A program made the translations under genes and the position numbers. A stretch of DNA of 64,000 bases, taken from the NCBI GenBank assembly GCA_027922465.2, contig BQMF02000011.1, positions 1,860,001 to 1,924,000 on the forward strand. The letters are read 5' to 3'. The stretch comes from Turritopsis dohrnii. Its lineage: Eukaryota > Cnidaria > Hydrozoa > Anthoathecata > Oceaniidae. Under the pieces are notes generated by a model. The model was given only the letters and a program-made list of their open reading frames with translations. It made no database searches and had not been told where the DNA came from. The first letter of the stretch is position 1. Each line of letters opens with the position of its first letter. Shown here piece after piece: positions 1 to 11,898 of the stretch.

Positions 1-363
1 CATGATTAAGCAAATTAGGATGGAATATTAATCAATGCGAAGGAGTGCAGATGAGTAAATAATTTTATTACTCACGCCACTTCGATTTATTCATTAGCAA
101 GTTTCACCAACTTGTCCAAAACTGTTGTAAATGAGTTTATGTAAATTATTTGCAGATTTCGTTAAAGGAAAAATCGGGAATTTTTTCATCTACTGCTCGT
201 CGGCGCTGTTCGATTTGTTCAGGGGAGGAAAACAAGATGGCATCCTAGTATTTACAACTTGACAGTCACAGATACAAACAAGTTTAAAGAAAACATCTGA
301 GAGACTATCAAACGGTTTACTCGTTTATGTAACCATATCTCATAGTGTGTACAAATAACAAAA
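1..363 (+). promoter_or_regulatory. 5' flank and leader of the ADAM10 gene
   Basis: AT-rich flank with no recognisable coding content. A four-codon upstream ORF (ATG GCA TCC TAG, 237-248) lies about 115 bp before the ADAM10 start and would be in the leader if transcription starts upstream of it. No TATA box or initiator could be assigned with confidence. Confidence 0.3.
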
Positions 364-3300
364 ATGAATTATACGATATCTATTCTGCTATTAATGTTGG
401 TCTTTATTAGTTGTGCCGAAGCAAAGCAACCGTTAAATAACTTCATTCGGCATCATGAAAGATTAAGCTACGATATAAAAGATGTTCATCGAAGAACAAA
501 GAGGGCTTTAGAACTATCACCTTTTGCCAATGTCCATATAAAGTTTGATGCTCATAAAAAAAACTTTAGTCTACATCTAAGACGAAATCATGACCTGTTT
601 TCACCAGATTTTAAAATAGTTGACGGATCAGGAAGAAAGGTTGATTACGATTACTCCAGATTTTTTCATGGAGATGTTGAAGGAATGCACCGCAGCCACT
701 GTATTGGGGTAGTTCAAGATGGGAGATTCGAAGGATCCATTCATCTGTCAGGAGGAGAAGTGTTTCATGTTGAACCAGCAGAAAGATACTTTCAAAAGGA
801 ACATATGAAAGACTTCCACTCAGTAATTTACAGTGTGAATGATGTTGAACACCAAGGAAAATATGCCACTGCCGAAAAACCATCACGCCCCACAACACTT
901 AAAGGCACGCATCTCTATAATAATAATAGAGAAGATATGCTGAAGGAAAAGGGAAAAAATAGATACCGTAGAGGTTCTAAAAATCAACGTCAAAACACCT
1001 GCAACTTGAAACTAGTTGCAGATCACCTTTTTATGAAAAAATTTGTTCGACGTGAAACAGCTATTGATCAAATGGTCTTACATTACCAAGCAGTTGAATA
1101 CATTTTCCGTAATCAAACATTTAACACCACTAATGTATTGGATACTGATTTTGCTCCGCAAGGTATTGGTTTCAGAATAAAGGAAATACATGTCTGGTTA
1201 TATGAAGATGTTCCAAGGGAAATGCAAAAAGATTCTATTTCCATTTTTCGATTATTGGAAATGTTCTCGCATATGAATCATAGTTCAGCATGCTTGTCAT
1301 ATTTGTTTACTGACAGAGATTTTGACAATGGCGTCACTGGTTTAGCATATGTAGCATACCCATATGGTCAGCCTGGTGGAATTTGCGAACCTTACGCATA
1401 TTATGGTGACACTTGGAAGAGTTATAATACTGGGCTCGTTTCATTCAGACTGTATAATCGAGAAGCACCTCCTGCAATTACAGAAATTACTTTTGCTCAT
1501 GAACTGGGACATTCTTTTGGTGCTCAGGTAAACTTTTAAAAAGATCTTTTAGCTTCTCACTGGCAAAAAAAGGTAAGGAGTTACTTAATTATAATACAAT
1601 GTTATTATATAATAGTAAAAAATTTTCTTGTCTTGCATTAGCATGATCCTCCATCAAAGAAGTGTCAGCCTGGAGATTCAAGAGGCGGAAATTATATAAT
1701 GTATGACAAAACTACACCTGGTTACCTGAAGAATAACAGAGCATTTTCAGAATGCAGCATTGCTAGAATGATACCTGTTATAAGTAAGTCATGTTTATTG
1801 ATATCTATGCTCTGTAAAGAAATAGCTTGCTGTAAAATGGAATAATAAGTGTTACTGTCTGTGAGATTAAAATTTAGGAATCAAAGAAAATTATTTTATT
1901 AAACAAACTGTTAACACAAATATCGAGAGTCTCCTCCAGAGGAATATTTGTAAAGAGAGAGTCAACGTCGAGGCTAGCCATAAATAAGCCAGCGTCTTGT
2001 TTAACTACCTCTTTAGCAAAAGTAAAAGAGTCCTTAACAGTGAACTCATTAGTGGTCAAACCAGATAACAAAGGGACCAAAAACTTAGCAAGATTGTAAG
2101 TAGGCGTACCTATAGCCGACAAAATAGGGCGATACTGGGGACAATTGTCGATGATCTTTTTGTGGACTTTAGGTAAGCCATACATAGTACCAAAACGTGA
2201 ACCTGTGGGACATAACTTATTATAAACTTCGTTGCTAATAGTACCACTATCCAATAGAGACTTAAAAACCGATCTAATTCGTTTTTCTTGATTGATTATA
2301 AAATTTAATTGTTTGTGCTCTTCAATATCAAGAGATTGAAATTTGTCAGTGTCACTCAAAAGCGAAACGACCCGATTAACGTATGCAGCTTTGTCCACAA
2401 TGACAACAGAATTCCCCTTATCTGACTTCTGGATGACTATATCCAATTTTTTAGAAAGCTTTTTTAAGGCATCCAGTTCCTCATTAGACAAATTACTTTC
2501 AATCCCATGGTTATTGAAGGCACGTAAAGAAGTCAAAGCAGTGTCCTTAATTTTAGTTTTAACAAAGTCGTAATCCTCTCGTGAGAGGTCTAAACTTTTG
2601 ATGTCCCGGAAAAGTATTTTATATTATATTATATTATATTATATTATATTATATTATATTATATTATATATATATTATATATTATTATATTTTATTATAT
2701 TTTATTTTATATTATTTTATATTATTTTATATCAGATTATCAAAACATTTTATTCTTCACAGATTGAAGGGGCTGCTCATTTGGAATTCATTCTACACTT
2801 TCATATTCATGATGAAAAATTTCTCTTAAGTTAGAAATTGTATAGACAAACATTCAATTAGAAGAAGATGAGGGTCTGAGCCCTCTGCCGTGGTAAACTA
2901 ATAATTTTATAAGCTTTAAGTTCTCTATTTTTCATCATAAAAGGTTTAAAGTTTTTTTTGACTGGGCATTTTTTTGGTTGGATATTTCTGTTATTTTAGC
3001 CTTTACCTGTCAAATCAATGTGTCAAAATGATCAGATATGTCCGATGACTGACCTATTTACATCACTGGTGTATAAAGTATATATAACTATATATAACTA
3101 TTTCATGGAGTTGGAAATGCTTAAAAAATACATGGGATTATGTTCCTATGACCTACCTTTGCAGTGATATCATTAATCATAGTTTTTCATGTCCTGAATT
3201 TCTTGCCAAACTTTTTGTTACCTCATCAATACAACATACACTTTCTATCAAAACATTGCAGCTACTGGAGTTCAAACATTCAGAACAACAGTATTGCTTT

Positions 3301-5213
3301 TGTATTAGAGGAATCGTTTGTTTTTATAGATAATACACATAGGCATTTTAATGCATTATATATAGCAATGTGTGAAATCTTTGAAACCCAAAAGTGAATC
3401 TCACAAATCAATGTAAGATTGCACAATGTTGTACTGGACAAAAAATTGTAAATTTTGGGGGACAGGATTCATGACATATATGACGTAAAAGGCTTGTCAT
3501 GATAATGTGTTTTTGTCAATATTCATGCAAGGTAGCAATATCAACCTTAAATTCTTATATTCAATGTTTTTTTTAGATTATTATTAAAAAAAACTTATAT
3601 ATTAAATTATTGTTTGAAATATATATATCTACACTCTGATGATGACCATTTGATAGTATGGTCGAAAGTCTTGCAAAAATATTCATCTATTATTCCTATG
3701 TAAAAGGAAGCTTCTGTTGATATTCTTCCTTACGAAATTATTATGGAATAAGAGAATTACTGGATATAAAAAATGAATTTACGCCCTTTGAAGCATGCAT
3801 AGACAAGTCTACTAATCAAATAATACATCTTTCATCTTTAACCTTGAACTTTGTGATAAATACTGTTGCATCTGTGTGTTAGCTTAGTTAATTACATTTT
3901 GGTTATTATTATGTTCAGATTCCAAAGGACTGGAAGGTTGTTTTACTGACAGATTCTGGGCTATCTGTGGCAATGGTGCCCATGAGGAAGGAGAGATCTG
4001 TGATTGTGGTACTGTTAGCACCTGTGTCGAAAAATGTTGCACACCTTATGGAGGTAAAGGAACACCATGCACATTGCGAAATGATGCTTATGAGTGCAGT
4101 CCTAGTCGAGGTAAACACTTTTTTATGAATAGATTTTTCAGGATATTTTCTTTTGGACAGTGTTTCAAGTCAATTGTATCATCTTTCAGGTCCATGTTGT
4201 CTAAACGATACCTGCACCATTGCACGAGAATTTCTCAAGTGCTTTGATGGAACAGAATGTCAGAACTCCCTTGTATGCGATGGTCTGCATTTTACATGCC
4301 CACAAAGAACATTTAAGCCAAATATGACACTATGTGACAAGGATCGTAGTGTATGCATCAATGGTTTCTGTCAAGGGTCACTTTGTGCGAAATATGGATA
4401 TGAGGGTTGCCTGTGCACAGAACCCGAAAATAAATGCAAAGTTTGTTGTCATTATCAAGGGCAGTGCGTGTCTTCACATGAAATACCAGAGGTTGGTAAA
4501 CTTTTTGTTTATGAATTTCAAAAATAAAAAAAGGTTATGAATTTTATTTTGTGTTTTTTAAAAAAACCATAATCTTCTAGTGGATGTATTCCTTCTTAGA
4601 TGCCCAATGTAACGAAATCCCGTGGAACGCCATGTGATTACTATAAGGGCTTCTGTGATGCTCTCGGCCATTGTCAAGGCATTGATATGGATGGACCATT
4701 GAGATTACTTTATTACACATTCTTTACAGAAGAAGGTATTATTATATTTTCATCTTTCAAAAGAGAATGATTTTGACCGTCTGACAAAAGACTTCTCATT
4801 TGGCCGTTCCTCCAAATATGATCATGGGTTCAATATTTTGTATTTCTCTTATTTTGCAAATTACAAAAGAAATATTAGCTCAAGCAAAGTAAAAATCATC
4901 TTAAGTGCTAACAGTGAGAAGCGTACTGAAGGACGGATATACAGAAAACATGTTTACATGTTTACAAGTACTTGTTTCATATTTAGGCATCAAGATTTGG
5001 TTTTCTCGTTATTGGTTTGTCGTGTTGCTGGGCTCCTTTTTGATTCTGTGTATGTTGGCAGCTTTTGTCTATTACTGCCAGCATTTTACTCCATCCAACA
5101 ATCCTGCTTTGAATGAGCGGAAACCACATAAACCAATCCGCAAGAAGAGAAAAAGAGTTGGTGGATACCAGACAGGTGGTCAGCCCATCCCCATGTCAAC
5201 CACTTACGCATAA
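364..5213 (+). CDS. ADAM10: ADAM10-like membrane metalloprotease (alpha-secretase/Kuzbanian type)
   Basis: Type I membrane zinc protease that in animals sheds ectodomains such as Notch. Six coding exons were joined by eye: 364-1527, 1642-1783, 3919-4110, 4190-4491, 4600-4735, 4987-5213, all AG/GT and phase-consistent, giving 720 residues (human ADAM10 has 748). Signal peptide ~1-20; prodomain ~21-203 ending in the furin-type site RYRR (200-203); catalytic domain with HELGHSFGAQHD, the zinc site at 379-390, split exactly by intron 1; disintegrin and Cys-rich region ~436-640; transmembrane segment ~654-677; short tail with TPSNNP as in ADAM10, and a basic KKRKR run. The ADAM10-type tail and the short Cys-rich domain without EGF repeat argue against ADAM17. 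Odd points: signal, prodomain and most of the protease lie in one 1.16-kb exon, and the prodomain lacks a cysteine where human ADAM10 has its switch Cys; the only mature-prodomain Cys is at 113. The intron 4 donor (gttggt) is weak but required by frame. Confidence 0.93.
1874..2615 (-). pseudogene. Penelope-like retroelement RT fragment in ADAM10 intron 2
   Basis: Open frame on the minus strand carrying Penelope-like reverse-transcriptase motifs: KSDKGNSVVIVDK, YGLPKVHKK, YRPILSAIGTPTYNLAKF and LDVDSLFTNIPLEETLD. It reads without a stop from about 2615, where an AT repeat begins, down to a stop at 1874, and ends before the YxDD motif, so both ends are missing. It lies antisense inside intron 2 of ADAM10 (1784-3918) and should be spliced out. 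The family call is from motif recognition. Confidence 0.8.
2619..2752. repeat. TTATA pentanucleotide microsatellite
   Basis: A run of TTATA units, degenerating at its 3' side into TTTTATAT variants. It abuts the broken 5' end of the Penelope-like fragment, which suggests the element was truncated at, or inserted into, this AT tract. Confidence 0.85.
3636..3667 (+). other. Hammerhead-like motif in ADAM10 intron 2
   Basis: CTGATGA (3636-3642), one extra T, a perfect 6-bp stem GACCAT/ATGGTC (3644-3649 with 3658-3663) closing an 8-nt loop, then GAAA (3664-3667). This is the hammerhead core order CUGANGA, stem II, GAAA, apart from the extra base before stem II. No matching stem III was found nearby, so activity is doubtful. 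Penelope-like elements are known to carry hammerhead motifs, and a Penelope fragment lies 1 kb away. Confidence 0.35.
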
Positions 5214-5327
5214 GCTGCATCGACCACCTGCTAATAGACTGCATTTATGTTTTACTTTATAAAGATACATTCCATTCATACAAACGTATTGTTGAATGCA
5301 AAGTGTATTGTGGGTAATTTACTGTAC

Positions 5328-5333
5328 AATAAA
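5328..5333 (+). terminator. Candidate ADAM10 poly(A) signal
   Basis: First AATAAA after the ADAM10 stop, 115 bp downstream. A second AATAAA occurs near 6050; which is used cannot be told from sequence. Confidence 0.45.
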
Positions 5334-5339
5334 TCAGAT

Positions 5340-6405
5340 TATTTTTGTTGGCCCTGTTATGGGTCTGGTGCAAAGTTCAAGAAACCGAAAATTGTTTGTT
5401 TTTTTATCAAATATGGTGGATAGTAACATGGATAACTTTTTTTACGGTATACCGAATGCATGTTTATATATTTCGAGCAGCTCTTTACTAATGGACTTCA
5501 TTCTAATAAGAGCAGGCCTTTACTGGTTAGTCCTTGTTGAATGATGTGTATGCATTTATGTTAGTGATGCACGGAATTTTTGTGTAGAATATAAAGAAAA
5601 AATATTTAATGAAAAGTGACTTTATTAATGATTTGTAATAGATGCATTTAATGTTGATTTATGTTGTATAAGCAAGACAAGGGAAGACTCATATATGTTT
5701 CTGTGTTTTTGCAGGCATTTTGACTTGCTTGAAAAACATGTCCGCAAGTTTTCTTGTCTTGTTTAGCTTCCTGGTTGAATTTGATTCTTTTGCTTTTTTA
5801 AAGAATTATGTCTCGTTTTTATTTATTCCGTTTGCTTGGATATCTCAGCGTCGTTTTGGCGGGAAAAACACGTGTTTTGAACTTTTTGCACGAGCGTCTT
5901 CGCATTTCTTCGTCATTGAATATCGTTCGTTAAGGAAATTTCCCGGTTCTCTTGATTTAGGATTTTATATTTTTGTAATTCTTTGTAAATTTTCTAATTT
6001 TTTTCTTTTCATTTTTAACTACTCAATACCTGTTTGATTTTCAATTCGAAATAAAATTATGAATCAGATTCACAGTTGGTTTGTTTTGCGTATTTTCGAA
6101 TGTTCTTCTACAGACAACTGGAAACTAAGTTAGTTTGTAAAAATAGGCTGGACAAGAATATGTTCAAAGAGTTCATACTCTAGTGGAGTTATTACTCCAT
6201 TTGGCAAATTTGTTGGAAAAACCACGAAGGAAATAAAATATAGACTTCATGGTGAAGTATTCTGTAAATTAATTTTTGGCGTTGTGTTAAAGGGGCACGA
6301 ACTTACCATAGTCAAGCTGATCGTTATGCAAATATTTTTTTAAAAACATGATCGGGGAGCGGGAGCGCTTCAAAACATATTTGAATTAAATGTTGATTTT
6401 TTAAA
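5340..6405. other. No gene recognised; possible alternative 3' UTR
   Basis: AT-rich sequence with only short unsupported ORFs. A T-rich tract with repeated TTTGTAA-type words precedes an AATAAA near 6050 (GAAATAAAATTATG); this resembles a UTR or an old retroelement end. Nothing else is supported. Confidence 0.3.
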
Positions 6406-6702
6406 ATGTTTTTACCAATCCACGATAATTTACAAAACATGTACCCTCGTACCCAGGGTTTCTGCCTTTTCGATATACGGACGTTAAATTATGCAGACTA
6501 TTTTCACAGAATCTCTCACAACATTGGCACGCGAAATAATGGTGTACTATTAAAGGTCCCAAAGTGTAATTTGGAAAGCACTAAAAAGGCGTTTTTTTAT
6601 AATGGCGCTATTTTGTTTAACAAACTGCCTCTTCATATTAGATCTGAAAATGATTTCAACATATTTTGTAAGAAACTAGACAAATATTTTATTGAAAAAT
6701 GA
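6406..6702 (+). pseudogene. C-terminal tail of a non-LTR retrotransposon ORF2
   Basis: 98-codon frame whose end (AFFYNGAILFNKLPLHIR, then a Lys-rich finish) has the form typical of the extreme C-terminus of LINE reverse-transcriptase proteins, where a 'gxxlWNsLPxxlr' motif follows the RT. No RT core is present upstream, so this is a fragment. It ends about 50 bp before the TIR element at 6754. Confidence 0.55.
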
Positions 6703-6753
6703 TTTCCTTACTGGATTTTTACTTCATGAGTTCACGGCAATTCCTGACAGCTA

Positions 6754-7401
6754 TACCCTATTACCCCGTTTTTAAGCCCATGGGCTTAAAAACGGATTTT
6801 TAATGTTGAGTCAGTTTTTTTCTTTCAAAAAGTGGTCCGGATTTAAGCCCATGGGCTAAAAAAAATAAGTACCAAAAATTCTCTAATTTGGATAAGAAAG
6901 GATAATATGAACCAAAATATGGGAAATAGATCATCAAATAAATACGAGAGAAGTATGATGGTACTTTTTCATTTTCAAATATTTTACACGACTTCAATAT
7001 CATAATCGTCCTCTTCTTCGTTCCCCTCGCTTTCACTATCCTCTTCATTATCATCATCCTCGCTTTCAACTGATTCGTCTTCATTGACACCTGTTTCATG
7101 GCGTTCCTCTTCCAATTGAATAAGAAATACAAGAGGAAATGGATTGGAAGTCCCTGGACTATACAAAGTAAAGGGACCATATGTGTCCACAGAAAAAGGG
7201 CATTTACTAATTAAGGATTATTTAAGAAGGAAGCCGTGTAAATTTGACTGATTTTTTTTTAAAAAAATGATGCACCTGAGAATGATTTTGTTTTTTCTCG
7301 AATGCTGAAAATGGCTCCGTATTTACGCCCATGGGCTTGAATCCGGATTTAAGCCCATGGGCGTAAATCTGAGGGGGGCTTAAAAACGGGGTAATAGGGT
7401 A
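6754..7401. mobile_element. Non-autonomous DNA transposon with 25-bp perfect TIRs, TA duplication
   Basis: The ends are exact inverted repeats: 6754-6778 begins TACCCTATTACCCCG and 7377-7401 is its reverse complement; the outer TA is probably the target duplication. A perfect 30-bp palindrome centred on CCCATGGG lies at 6766-6795, and related CCCATGGG palindromes recur near 6842-6860 and 7319-7366. On the minus strand at about 6984-7190 an open frame ends in a strongly acidic tail (EDDDNEEDSESEGNEEEDD and on to a C-terminal VV); it begins with GTG rather than ATG, so it may be an exon piece carried by the element. No transposase domain was recognised. Confidence 0.8.
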
Positions 7402-7698
7402 CATCCTTATTTCTTTGTGTTATTGGAGCTCACAACATCATGCCTATCTTGCAAATCTTTTAACTTTTTATTTATTGTTGATAGTGTAAGATACTTGTAT
7501 ACAAATATATTTAATTTTTATTGATACTGTATTTAGTTATTTAATTTTAAATTTTAAACTTTTTGTTTTATTTTTTGCAGCAGGACTTCTATGAAAAACA
7601 GTTGTTGTAACTGATTAGATTGTACCTGGGTAAAAATTATGAAATAATAATAATAATAATTTTGGCGACATGACGTCAAATACTCAACCTACATTTTG
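7402..7698. other. Intergenic, AT-rich
   Basis: No coding or repeat structure recognised beyond a short AAT run near 7650. Confidence 0.3.
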
Positions 7699-8316
7699 CT
7701 AGTGCCAGTCTCCTTTTGTTAAAAAGTCTAAATTCATTGATTTATTTGTGTTTACCAGCCGTTTACTTTTCTGACCAAAACTATTATCTATGAGACGCCT
7801 TGCGAGGGAGGTTGTGGAGCATTTCCAGCAGGACATACAGTTATATAAATGGTCTAGCTGCAATTTCCAACCAAGAAGTCGTTTGTGAAATTTTGGATTA
7901 AGTTGTATTAGGGTTTCTAATTTCAGTGACTGAACCAGTCGTGAATTGTATTTTTGTATCTTAACTGTTTTACAGAGAAAAACATTGTATATTAAGTTCA
8001 AAACACTAACGCTACAGAAAATGTGAGACTTCAAGTTTACTTACATCAAAAGATATAGCTCCTGGTTTGTCTTTAACTTCTTCCAATACTAAAGAAAATC
8101 AATCTCTAATAAAATTATTCAAAATTTATGAAAGAATTTTTTCATACGCCATAACAACATTTTATTTACAAGTTTTATTGCATTAAGATGGTGGATTGCC
8201 AGTTCCATTTTACAGTTCCATTTTACAGTTCCTCGACAAAGGAGCGAGATTTACCTTTTCCTTCAAAATCCACTTCTAGCGTGAGACGATGCATGACTTG
8301 TAACACACATGTTTTG
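7699..8316 (-). CDS. Unrecognised protein, last three exons (partial)
   Basis: Three minus-strand exons fit together in splice signals and phase: 8316-8255 (acceptor ttcgcag, donor gtaaat), 8088-8045 (acceptor ctttag, donor gtaagt) and 7857-7699 (acceptor attgcag, stop TAG). Introns would be 166 and 187 nt. The joined frame gives KTCVLQVMHRLTLEVDFEGK, then VLEEVKDKPGAISFD, then a C-terminal 52 residues with a cysteine cluster (CMSCWKC) and many basic residues. The phase 1 codon across the first junction reads GTA. I do not recognise the protein; the beta-rich first part with a CxxCxxC would suit an OB-fold or zinc-ribbon protein, but this is a guess. Upstream exons were not found, perhaps because MITEs fill 8389-9543. 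The chance that this is a fortuitous combination is real. Confidence 0.38.
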
Positions 8317-8388
8317 CTGCGAAAACCAGATCAATGCTACAACAAACGACCAAAAAGAATGTTAAAGTATTAAAAAAACTGACAAAGA

Positions 8389-8586
8389 GTCTGTTACAAA
8401 AGTATAAGCATTTAGTCCTTCCGACACGTTTGTTTCAATATTTTTTAATTATCATCCTTGTAAATTCTATTCTAGTATACTTTCGAAAAACGTTTGCTTG
8501 ATATTGTATCATAAACGTGCTGCTTTTGATATGGCCCTAAAGTATCGATTTGTCCGTCCGACATAACAAGTACTTTTGTAACAGAC
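8389..8586. mobile_element. Small MITE with 16-bp TIRs
   Basis: GTCTGTTACAAAAGTA at 8389-8404 is inverted exactly at 8571-8586. The 198-bp unit has no coding capacity. Confidence 0.6.
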
Positions 8587-8712
8587 CCCAAACTCTGAAG
8601 ACTCAAAAGAAAATAACTTGAAATATGTAAACGAACCATCTCGCATCACATCATATGCTTGGTCGCATCCTAGCGAAAGTGTGAAATAGATTCACGACAA
8701 GCAACTCGCTTA

Positions 8713-9543
8713 AGGCTGAAATACACTATCATTTTTCAATGATCATTTTTCAATGATAATTGAAAAATGACAGTGTATTCAGAAAAAAATGTCATTTTTT
8801 ACACTGTAATTTTCAATGACATTGAAAAATGATAAGTTGAACATGTTCAACTTTTAATTTTTCAATGTCATTTTTTTCTATTGTTTTGAATCGAATCTAT
8901 TGTTTTCGCGCACGTGTTCGTTGCACGCGATGTGATTTTAGACGTAACCAAAACGAAAACAACATTTTAAAGACTTTTACACACAAAAATGAAGACGCAA
9001 GAAGCAACTGAAACATTTATTGAAATTTGGAGGAGTCAACCAAGTTTTAATCGCATGTACATAATTTCGCAAAATTCTGGGATGATCTGGGACAATGTAC
9101 TTTTGCTAACTCGAAATAAATACTGCAATTCGGTGTAGTTAATCACAGATGAAAGAATTTAACTTGAACAGGAATTAGGTCTCATAATTTCGTAATATCA
9201 ACGTCTACAAGATGAAGCAGCTCGTCGAAAATACTCGGTAGCATTCTTAAAAATCTCGCATACTCTGCGATTTCCTCCACACGTAGTTCATGCATGAGGG
9301 TGTTTCATTTCGTCTATTTAGCCATGCCTTCACCCATGCACTTCATATTTTTTGTCTCCTACGTTCGACTCTCTATTTTTGACAAAATATAAACAACGAC
9401 AGCAGCAAAGACTGTTTCTTCCTCAGAGTCCATGTTTGTAATTTTCAATGATAGTGTATTCGCGACAAAATTTTCAATTTTCAATGTCATTGGAATGTGT
9501 CATTGAGAAATGATCATTGAAAAATGATAGTGTATTTCAGCCT
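8713..9543. mobile_element. Harbinger-like element, 44-bp TIRs, TTA duplication
   Basis: Terminal repeats start AGGCTGAAATACACTATC and match over 44 bp with one mismatch (8713-8756 and 9500-9543). Both ends are flanked by TTA (8710-8712 and 9544-9546), the duplication expected of PIF/Harbinger. Subterminal copies of a TCATTTTTCAATGA word occur in both orientations and could fold the ends. Inside, a 49-codon ORF at 8989-9138 (+) starts MKTQEATETFIEIWRSQPSF and has the spacing of the first half of a MADF/Myb-like domain (a conserved W after an Ile-rich helix, later a W-D), the second protein type that Harbinger elements carry. No DDE transposase remains. Confidence 0.82.
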
Positions 9544-9834
9544 TTACAAAGGACAGAGAGAAAAACAGGGCATTATAAAGCAAAAATGTATGCGAAGTCC
9601 CACAAACCTGAGAATACGTACGGAACAATGATATGTATTAAGCGAAGTGAATAATATATATCACTAGTAACCCGTGTAAAACGCTTTTACAGGTTTTAAT
9701 CTATGTGAGCTGAACAGAGAGAAAGGCTAATTTTAGTATGATAAAGATAAAGTTTGGATGTAGAATGTTTAGAATTTAGTATCCCGTGTAGAACAGCGTG
9801 TAGAACACACGGGTTTTAATTCATCAAAAATAAA
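9544..9834. other. Intergenic with short CCCGTGTARAAC repeats
   Basis: Holds two or three diverged copies of a word like CCCGTGTAGAAC (around 9670, 9783, 9798), some inverted. No gene seen. Confidence 0.3.
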
Positions 9835-10641
9835 AATACGCGCTGTGCATCCACTTTTTTCACTTTTTACATTTCTCACTCTGTAAAATAAATTGAAGAT
9901 GCAATGAAATGGTTCCCTTGATTAAAGATATCTAACGTCAATACAGAAAAAAACACTCTTCACACTTTTAATTAAAAATCTCTAGGTATTCCGGCTAAAG
10001 CATATTTAGTTCAACACTGGAGTTATGAACAACAAAAAACTTTTTAATCAGAAGATCCGGTGAAGCACATCAACATATTCGTAATAAATCTTTCACGATA
10101 TGATATATGCAGTAGTAAAATTAAATTGTGCGTACAGGTAAACAACAAAAAGATTAAAATCCCTGTAACTGTTTATGGAATCCACACCCCAATGTAAATA
10201 AAGGTCAAACGCGAAAGTCGTAAAAGTGCCAAAATGTGAATAGTAAACAATTGCTATTTTCTTTACGAATCCAGAGCGTCATGATTAAAAACCATGATAT
10301 TCATTTCCTCAATCGCGTATTATTTGAAAAGTAATGACGTATAAACCCTATTAATACTATAAGAAAAACAAAACAAACAAACAAAAAAGTTCTAAAGCGT
10401 ACTTACCCTAAAAGCATTAATAAATCTTCGTGCAATACTTTCGTTGCTGTCTATCTATATCCTCGCGAATAATCAAAACATTTGAAACGATTAAATGCAA
10501 TGCAATGTTTTCCCCTAATACTAATCGTAGAAAAATATTAACCGCCGTGGTCTGACACTCGATTATGAATAAGTGACCACAAAAACGACCCGAAATTTTA
10601 GAGAGTGAAAGCGTGAAAAAAGCGGATGCACAGCGCGTATT
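9835..10641. mobile_element. TIR element, 29-bp termini
   Basis: AATACGCGCTGTGCATCC at 9835 and its inverse ending at 10641 form 29-bp arms with one mismatch. A two-base TA target duplication is possible but not provable. The interior has no recognised domain; a minus-strand ORF (10417-10674) overlaps the right end but matches nothing I know and starts without a plausible context. Confidence 0.55.
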
Positions 10642-11898
10642 AGGATATAGATTGTTACGAAATTCCCTTGACACAACAAGAAATAGCTGAAGAATTTTGA
10701 AAAAAATATTGAAGGTTATGTGCGTACGAAATCCCGTCTGAATAACAAAGAAAACGCAGTAGAAATTTCTAAACCTTCATATTGGATTCGTCTGAAAGTA
10801 AGTGATGGAGGTTATTGAATGGAATCAGTCGGCAAGCAGAAATTGTCGAAGATACTGGTTGTGGATATGCTTCTCACATACCATATTTACTGGTAGACTT
10901 TTCGAATTTTATTTGTTAATTATATTTGTCAATATCTAGAACAACCACTTGCCTACACGCGCATGTAATTTAGATGCGCTTGAAAAGGAAAGATCGTTAA
11001 GTTAAAGAAATATGCAGAGCAAACATCGAAATGGGCGTAAATTGATGTACAAGATGATCAAGGAAGTTAAAATGAAATGTTTTCTTCATTCTAATGAGGA
11101 GGAGATATATCATCAGTCAACAAACAGATGCTCAGTCAAAATTTATGGAAGAGTGTTTGTTCATCGGCTTTAGCCAGATGATTACGCCGACTATTGGAAT
11201 AGGCTTTCGTCGTCGTCTATGATTTTTAGAATTATTTCTGGTCAGTACTATTCAAGTGCAAGGAAGACCATGCAAGTCATAGGATTAACAAAAATGCCGC
11301 TGAATTGCTGCCTCATTCGCATTCAGATTACTCATCAGGTTAAATCATTTGTCATTTGATAGGTCTGTGATAAAGGCCCTTGATGTAAGCCATCCTCGTA
11401 TACTACAAAGCAAACTTGCTTTACCTCCTTATGGCTATGCTCATAGATGCTATGTTGTGTTTCAAAAACGGTAAAAATTTTATTCCAACCATAGATCTGA
11501 ATATTACTGATGAGGAAGGTAAAACCTCTGTTTACAAGTTTTTTTTATAATAATAAAAAGTTAAAAAGTTGGAACAAATTGAAACAAAAAGGTTGCCGAA
11601 ACAGTGGGCTACCATAAAGCTCAAAAGGTGTGTGAATATTTAGTCCATAGAAATCGAGTATCTATCATGTGTTAAACTTCGTGTCGACTGTGGATGATTA
11701 GTTGGTCTTCCAGCACTGGATGGTAGGACATCCTTCATGTTTGTCGTACAGGAAATGTGTGATCAAAATTTGTATATTTTAAAATAAAAATTTTACTGTC
11801 TGGCAAAAAGAGGCGTTTGATACTAAAGAGATAGCAACAGAGCTGATAGCTAATGATAAGCTTATGAATGTCACTGAAGGAATTGGAAGATGGACCAT
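10642..11898. other. Gene-poor, probably decayed transposon DNA
   Basis: No frame longer than about 50 codons with a recognisable motif. Short coding-like stretches around 11370-11470 are broken by stops and frameshifts. Confidence 0.3.

Noticed and set aside
5720..6037. 105-codon plus-strand ORF after ADAM10
   Set aside because: Phe/Leu/Ser-rich frame in T-rich DNA, no motif; more like UTR or repeat.
10417..10674. 85-codon minus-strand ORF
   Set aside because: Runs across a transposon terminus and lacks a motif; likely chance.
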